Of a DNA stretch of 8,975 nucleotides, positions 6,242-8,975 are shown in pieces. Where the stretch lies: positions 1-8,975 of the forward strand of contig NZ_CAMLGT010000158.1 of the NCBI RefSeq assembly GCF_946479605.1. The letters run 5' to 3'. The notes below the pieces were generated by a model. It did not search any database, was not told the origin of the DNA, and worked only from the letters and a program-made list of their open reading frames with translations. Position 1 is the first letter of the stretch, and the number at the start of each line of letters is the position of its first letter. The translations under genes and the position numbers were made by a program. This DNA comes from an uncultured Lacibacter sp. (GTDB lineage: Bacteria; Bacteroidota; Bacteroidia; Chitinophagales; Chitinophagaceae).

Positions 6242-7397
6242 AGGAAACAGTTTGTTGATGGTTAACAACCTTGTTTACAGCAGGAAGTTGTTGCAAGGTG
6301 AGTTTTAGGTTTACAATATATACATCCGGCTCATTCATTATCTGCAACTCATACTGATCAGGATATAACAACTGCAAACGTTCTTTTACGTTTTGCAAAC
6401 CGATGCCAGGTTTATGTGTTGCTGGTTCTTCCGTTTTCCCATTCAGCAGTTTCATATACAACACATCATCGGTTATGTGCAGTTGCAAACTCACCCACGG
6501 ATGCTCCAGCATGTGACTGGCGCCATGTTTAAAACAGTTTTCAACAAACGGTAACAACAGCAACGGCGCAATGGAATATTGATCTGCATTGGATGGATAG
6601 TTGACAGTTACTTCAAGTTTATTGCCATAGCGTAGTTGCTCCAGCTCAATATAATCACGCAGCAGTTTCAGTTCTTTGCTTAAGGGTACTTGTTTCTGAT
6701 CGCCTTCATACAAAATATAACGCAGCATATCCGATAGCTCCATCAGCATTTTTGATGCGGTGGGCGATACGTTTCTTGTGTACGAATAAATATTATTAAG
6801 TGTATTGAACAGGAAGTGCGGATGTATTTGAGCCTTCAGCACTTTTAATTGTGCTTCCATATTTTCTTTTTGCAGGATGAGGTTGCGTTGTTCTTTTACA
6901 TACCAATGCTTCATGAGCTTAATGGCTGCAGAAATGCCCCCAATGGTTATGCCGCCACGAAGCCCGGCCATCAATCCAAGAAAAATACTGAGACCAATTC
7001 CATTTCTTCTGGCAAAAGCAAGATACTCCGCACCTAAAAAATACCGGCGTATGGACTCTATAATGGTGATGGATAAAATGGTAGACAGGAAAGCAGCTGC
7101 CACGAAAAGAATGATCACCCAAATGCTGGTGAGCAGATATTTTTGTTTCAGCAGGTAACGTGGAATAACAAAGTAAATAAGCATGTAGGAGAGGAACATG
7201 TGCGGAATCAAAAACACAAACGATTCCACAAGCGATGATTGCAACCTGGGTACGTAATGGAAAGCACCCCGCTGTATTGCAACAAATGAATAAAGGAAAC
7301 CCTGGAACACTCCCCAGAATAACCAGAAACTTACATGCCTTGCAATGCGGTGCCTGGCTGCATCGGAAAAAATGAAGGGATATTTCTCAATCATCAT
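6234..7397 (-). CDS. LytS-type membrane sensor histidine kinase (PF06580 family)
   Basis: A 387-residue integral membrane kinase and partner of the overlapping LytTR regulator. The N-terminal half has four likely transmembrane segments (about 22-42, 58-80, 88-114 and 133-158) and no extracytoplasmic sensor domain, so sensing is probably within or at the membrane. A short coiled linker (about 165-188) precedes the family hallmark LKAQIHPHFLFNTLNNIYSY, with His192/His194 around the phosphorylation site. The ATPase domain has LLLPFVENCFKHG (Asn287) and GIGLQNVKERL. Two adjacent ATG codons open the gene; the first is used here. The gene order kinase, regulator, acyltransferase raises a possible envelope role, but the signal is not identifiable. 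Confidence 0.95.
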   Translation of the reverse strand: MMIEKYPFIFSDAARHRIARHVSFWLFWGVFQGFLYSFVAIQRGAFHYVPRLQSSLVESFVFLIPHMFLSYMLIYFVIPRYLLKQKYLLTSIWVIILFVAAAFLSTILSITIIESIRRYFLGAEYLAFARRNGIGLSIFLGLMAGLRGGITIGGISAAIKLMKHWYVKEQRNLILQKENMEAQLKVLKAQIHPHFLFNTLNNIYSYTRNVSPTASKMLMELSDMLRYILYEGDQKQVPLSKELKLLRDYIELEQLRYGNKLEVTVNYPSNADQYSIAPLLLLPFVENCFKHGASHMLEHPWVSLQLHITDDVLYMKLLNGKTEEPATHKPGIGLQNVKERLQLLYPDQYELQIMNEPDVYIVNLKLTLQQLPAVNKVVNHQQTVSYV

Positions 7398-7451
7398 CTA
7401 CTAAATTACATGGCTTCTTACAGAAACAGAAGTTTGTACTCCACCTCATCG

Positions 7452-7481
7452 ACCAACACATGTTTTTAGGCGACAAACGGT
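7452..7481 (-). promoter_or_regulatory. Candidate LytTR-type direct repeat upstream of the LytS gene
   Basis: Read on the - strand, ACCGTTTGT (7481-7473) fits the published LytTR site consensus [TA][AC][CA]GTTN[AG][TG] at every position. After a 12-base spacer, TGTGTTGGT (7460-7452) fits at six of eight fixed positions. The 21-base periodicity matches two helical turns. The site ends 54 bases before the kinase ATG, suitable for autoregulation. The match is seen in the sequence; binding by the local regulator is inference, and the second half-site is imperfect. Confidence 0.45.
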
Positions 7482-7494
7482 TTTGATTCATGTT

Positions 7495-7524
7495 AAAAAG
7501 CAGGCATGTTGCCCTGCCTGCTTT
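7495..7524 (-). terminator. Intrinsic terminator of the small secreted-protein gene
   Basis: A perfect 10-bp stem (AAAGCAGGCA with TGCCTGCTTT) and an 8-base loop. On the - strand it is followed by a T5 run (plus-strand A-run at 7495-7499). It begins about 10 bases after the stop of the small secreted gene and separates it from the LytS operon on the same strand. Confidence 0.88.
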
Positions 7525-7533
7525 ACAAGTATG

Positions 7534-7887
7534 CTATTTTGTACGTAAAACACTGGCAACAATACGGTCGTTGGCTGCTGTTAGTTCGCCACGTTCATGA
7601 GCAGCGATGGTTTTTTCCAATGCACGTTTCAAACGCATCTTTACTTTATTGCGGTTCAGGTTCAGCCGCATGCCTTCTATCTCTTCTTTATACAATAACC
7701 GGTTGTTTATGGTATAAAAATAAATAGTGGATGATGTGGGCACATTGGTGTTACTCTGCACAACCCAGAATCCTTTTTTGGAAACATAACGTGGAGGAGA
7801 TGGGGCGGTTTCATTTTCCTGTGCAGCAACAGTTAACAGGCCGAAGGAAAAGAAAACAGCCAGTAAGGTTTTTTTCAACTTGTTCAT
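7534..7887 (-). CDS. Small exported protein of unknown function
   Basis: A 117-residue protein with an apparent Sec signal peptide: MNKLKKTLLAVFFSFGLLTVAA has a basic N-region, a hydrophobic core and a likely cleavage before Gln-Glu-Asn. There is no lipobox Cys, so the mature part (about 94 residues) is probably periplasmic or released. It has an aromatic stretch (YVSKKGFWVVQSN, then TIYFYTINNRLLYKEE) that looks like beta strands, then a Lys/Arg-rich helix (LNRNKVKMRLKRALEK). I recognise no domain. The ATG at 7887 is chosen over one 12 codons upstream because it puts the signal peptide at the N-terminus. It stands alone, with a terminator behind it and divergent from PEPCK; TACTTTTA (7930-7923, - strand) is a candidate -7 element. 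Confidence 0.8.
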   Translation of the reverse strand: MNKLKKTLLAVFFSFGLLTVAAQENETAPSPPRYVSKKGFWVVQSNTNVPTSSTIYFYTINNRLLYKEEIEGMRLNLNRNKVKMRLKRALEKTIAAHERGELTAANDRIVASVLRTK

Positions 7888-8182
7888 AATTGTAAGGTTT
7901 AATGGTGAATGCATTAACAACATAAAAGTAGTTCGGCAGTATAACCATAATCAGGAAAGTAGACAGGAGCTAATGTTCATCAGCTAAAAACAGGGTTTGA
8001 ATCGACCAATGATCTTGCTCAGCTTTTTTATTTTTTTGTAGCTATTAGTTGTCTGTTCGTCTACTAACAAATTGTTAAGCGGTGTTATTGATGCTGAATG
8101 ATACAGATTGGACAGCACACCTATTATGATCATTGGCTATGGAGTGAAACTTGTCTTATTTGCTCCCACTAAATCGATTATT
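7888..8182. other. Divergent intergenic region between the secreted-protein gene and PEPCK
   Basis: A 295-base AT-rich gap holding both divergent promoters. Leftward, TACTTTTA (7930-7923, - strand) fits the Bacteroidota -7 element TAnnTTTG except at the last base and would give a leader of about 30 bases. Rightward, TTGG (8133-8136), 20 bases, then TATTTG (8157-8162) is a poor -33/-7 pair. A T-rich stretch lies at 8025-8040. No reading frame with coding character, tRNA or convincing hairpin was found on either strand. Confidence 0.5.
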
Positions 8183-8975
8183 ATGTTCATCGAAACCAAA
8201 CCCCGCAAAAAAACAATTGCTGCAGATAAGCCTGACTTAGAAGAATGGGTAAGTAAAATGCAGGAGCATTTTCAACCCACGAATGTACACTGGTGCAACG
8301 GATCGCAGGAAGAATATGATGGGCTATGTGAACTGCTGGTTGATAAAGGAACCTTTATCCGCCTCAACCCACAAAAACGTCCCAACAGTTTTGCCTGCTT
8401 CAGTGATCCGAGTGATGTGGCCCGTGTGGAAGACCGCACATTTATTTGCAGCGCACGACGCCTTGATGCAGGCCCTACCAACAACTGGATGGAGCCGCAG
8501 GAAATGAAAGTTATACTGGAAGATTTAACCAAGGGAAGCATGAAAGGAAGAACCATGTATGTGATCCCTTTCTGTATGGGACCGGTAGGCTCTTCACTTT
8601 CACGTTATGGCGTACAGATCACCGATAGTGAATATGTGGTGATCAACATGCGCATCATGACACGCATGGGCGCACAGGTAATGCCCTACCTGAAAAGTGA
8701 TTTTGTACAATGTGTACACACCCTTGGTGCACCACTTGAACCAGGACAAGCTGATGTGAAGTGGCCTTGTAATCCTTCCGTTAAATACATTTCACATTTT
8801 CCGGAAGAACGTTTGATCATTTCATACGGCAGTGGTTATGGTGGTAATGCCTTGCTTGGAAAAAAATGTTTTGCCTTACGCATTGCCAGTGTAATGGGCC
8901 GTGATGAAGGATGGCTGGCAGAACACATGCTGATACTTGGTGTGGAATCGCCGGAGAAAGAAAAAAGTTATATCG
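8183..8975 (+). CDS. pckG: GTP-dependent phosphoenolpyruvate carboxykinase, N-terminal part (cut by window end)
   Basis: Catalyses oxaloacetate + GTP to phosphoenolpyruvate + CO2 + GDP, the entry step of gluconeogenesis, in the cytosol. The first 264 codons are present; the family is usually about 600 residues, so over half is missing. Visible motifs are [29 protein letters not shown] (substrate Arg81), [24 protein letters not shown], and the [21 protein letters not shown] block. Tyr219, Lys228 and His248 (AEHMLILG) correspond to rat cytosolic PEPCK Tyr235, Lys244 and His264, a constant offset of 16. The last two are Mn ligands. The P-loop (ACGKTN) should begin within about ten residues of the window end. 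The ATG at 8183 gives a normal short N-terminus. This is the GTP type, not the ATP type. Confidence 0.96.
   Translation, partial: MFIETKPRKKTIAADKPDLEEWVSKMQEHFQPTNVHWCNGSQEEYDGLCELLVDKGTFIRLNPQKRPNSFACFSDPSDVARVEDRTFICSARRLDAGPTNNWMEPQEMKVILEDLTKGSMKGRTMYVIPFCMGPVGSSLSRYGVQITDSEYVVINMRIMTRMGAQVMPYLKSDFVQCVHTLGAPLEPGQADVKWPCNPSVKYISHFPEERLIISYGSGYGGNALLGKKCFALRIASVMGRDEGWLAEHMLILGVESPEKEKSYI

Noticed and set aside
7414..7432. CTTCT-N9-AGAAG dyad and ACAGAA tandem upstream of the LytS gene
   Set aside because: The arms are only 5 bases in an AT-rich gap, and the dyad does not resemble LytTR sites, so it is not distinguishable from chance.
8272..8556. Frames on both strands over the PEPCK start region
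   Set aside because: They overlap the clear PEPCK frame from 8183, which is open to the window end and carries all family motifs.
1..8975. Search for CRISPR repeats, IS ends, phage genes, toxin-antitoxin pairs or defence genes
   Set aside because: No regularly spaced repeats, transposase motifs, terminal inverted repeats or defence domains were seen; the WYL regulator alone does not imply a defence island.

Overview
The window looks like a chromosomal segment from a Bacteroidota bacterium, probably of the Chitinophagaceae type. The reasons are the ATG starts without clear Shine-Dalgarno sequences, AT-rich short intergenic gaps, a LytS-like kinase paired with a LytTR regulator, a YafY/WYL regulator beside a DinB-fold gene, a small secreted protein typical of the group, and a GTP-type PEP carboxykinase. 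The family assignment is inference from gene content, not from a marker gene. No mobile element, phage gene, CRISPR array, tRNA or rRNA was seen.

Layout. Positions 1-2956 (+ strand) hold the 3' part of a GAF/PAS3/HisKA_3 sensor kinase, a NarL-type response regulator one base later, and a strong intrinsic terminator. Positions 3016-4851 (+) hold a short single-domain asparaginase-like protein, a YafY-type WYL transcription regulator and a DinB-superfamily protein. A 20-bp dyad lies between the last two, and a terminator follows. Positions 4902-7397 (- strand) hold a LytS-type membrane kinase whose 3' end overlaps the start of a LytTR response regulator by 8 bp, followed 59 bp later by a PlsC-family acyltransferase. 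A direct repeat resembling LytTR binding sites lies upstream of the kinase. Positions 7534-7887 (-) encode a small exported protein of unknown function with its own terminator. After a 295-bp divergent intergenic region, positions 8183-8975 (+) hold the N-terminal part of GTP-dependent phosphoenolpyruvate carboxykinase, cut by the window edge just before its expected P-loop.

How the genes work together. Two complete signalling cassettes dominate. One is soluble or peripheral, with many PAS domains signalling to a LuxR/NarL output. The other is membrane-bound, with a LytTR output. Each has its partner genes translationally linked. The WYL regulator probably controls itself and/or the DinB gene. 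The acyltransferase may ride on the LytS/LytTR transcript. The asparaginase-like gene, the secreted protein and PEPCK are separate units.

I did not find a clearly novel multi-gene system. The items most worth checking are the candidate WYL operator, the LytTR-like direct repeat, the stand-alone asparaginase N-domain with a full local catalytic set, and the duplicated PAS pair in the first kinase.
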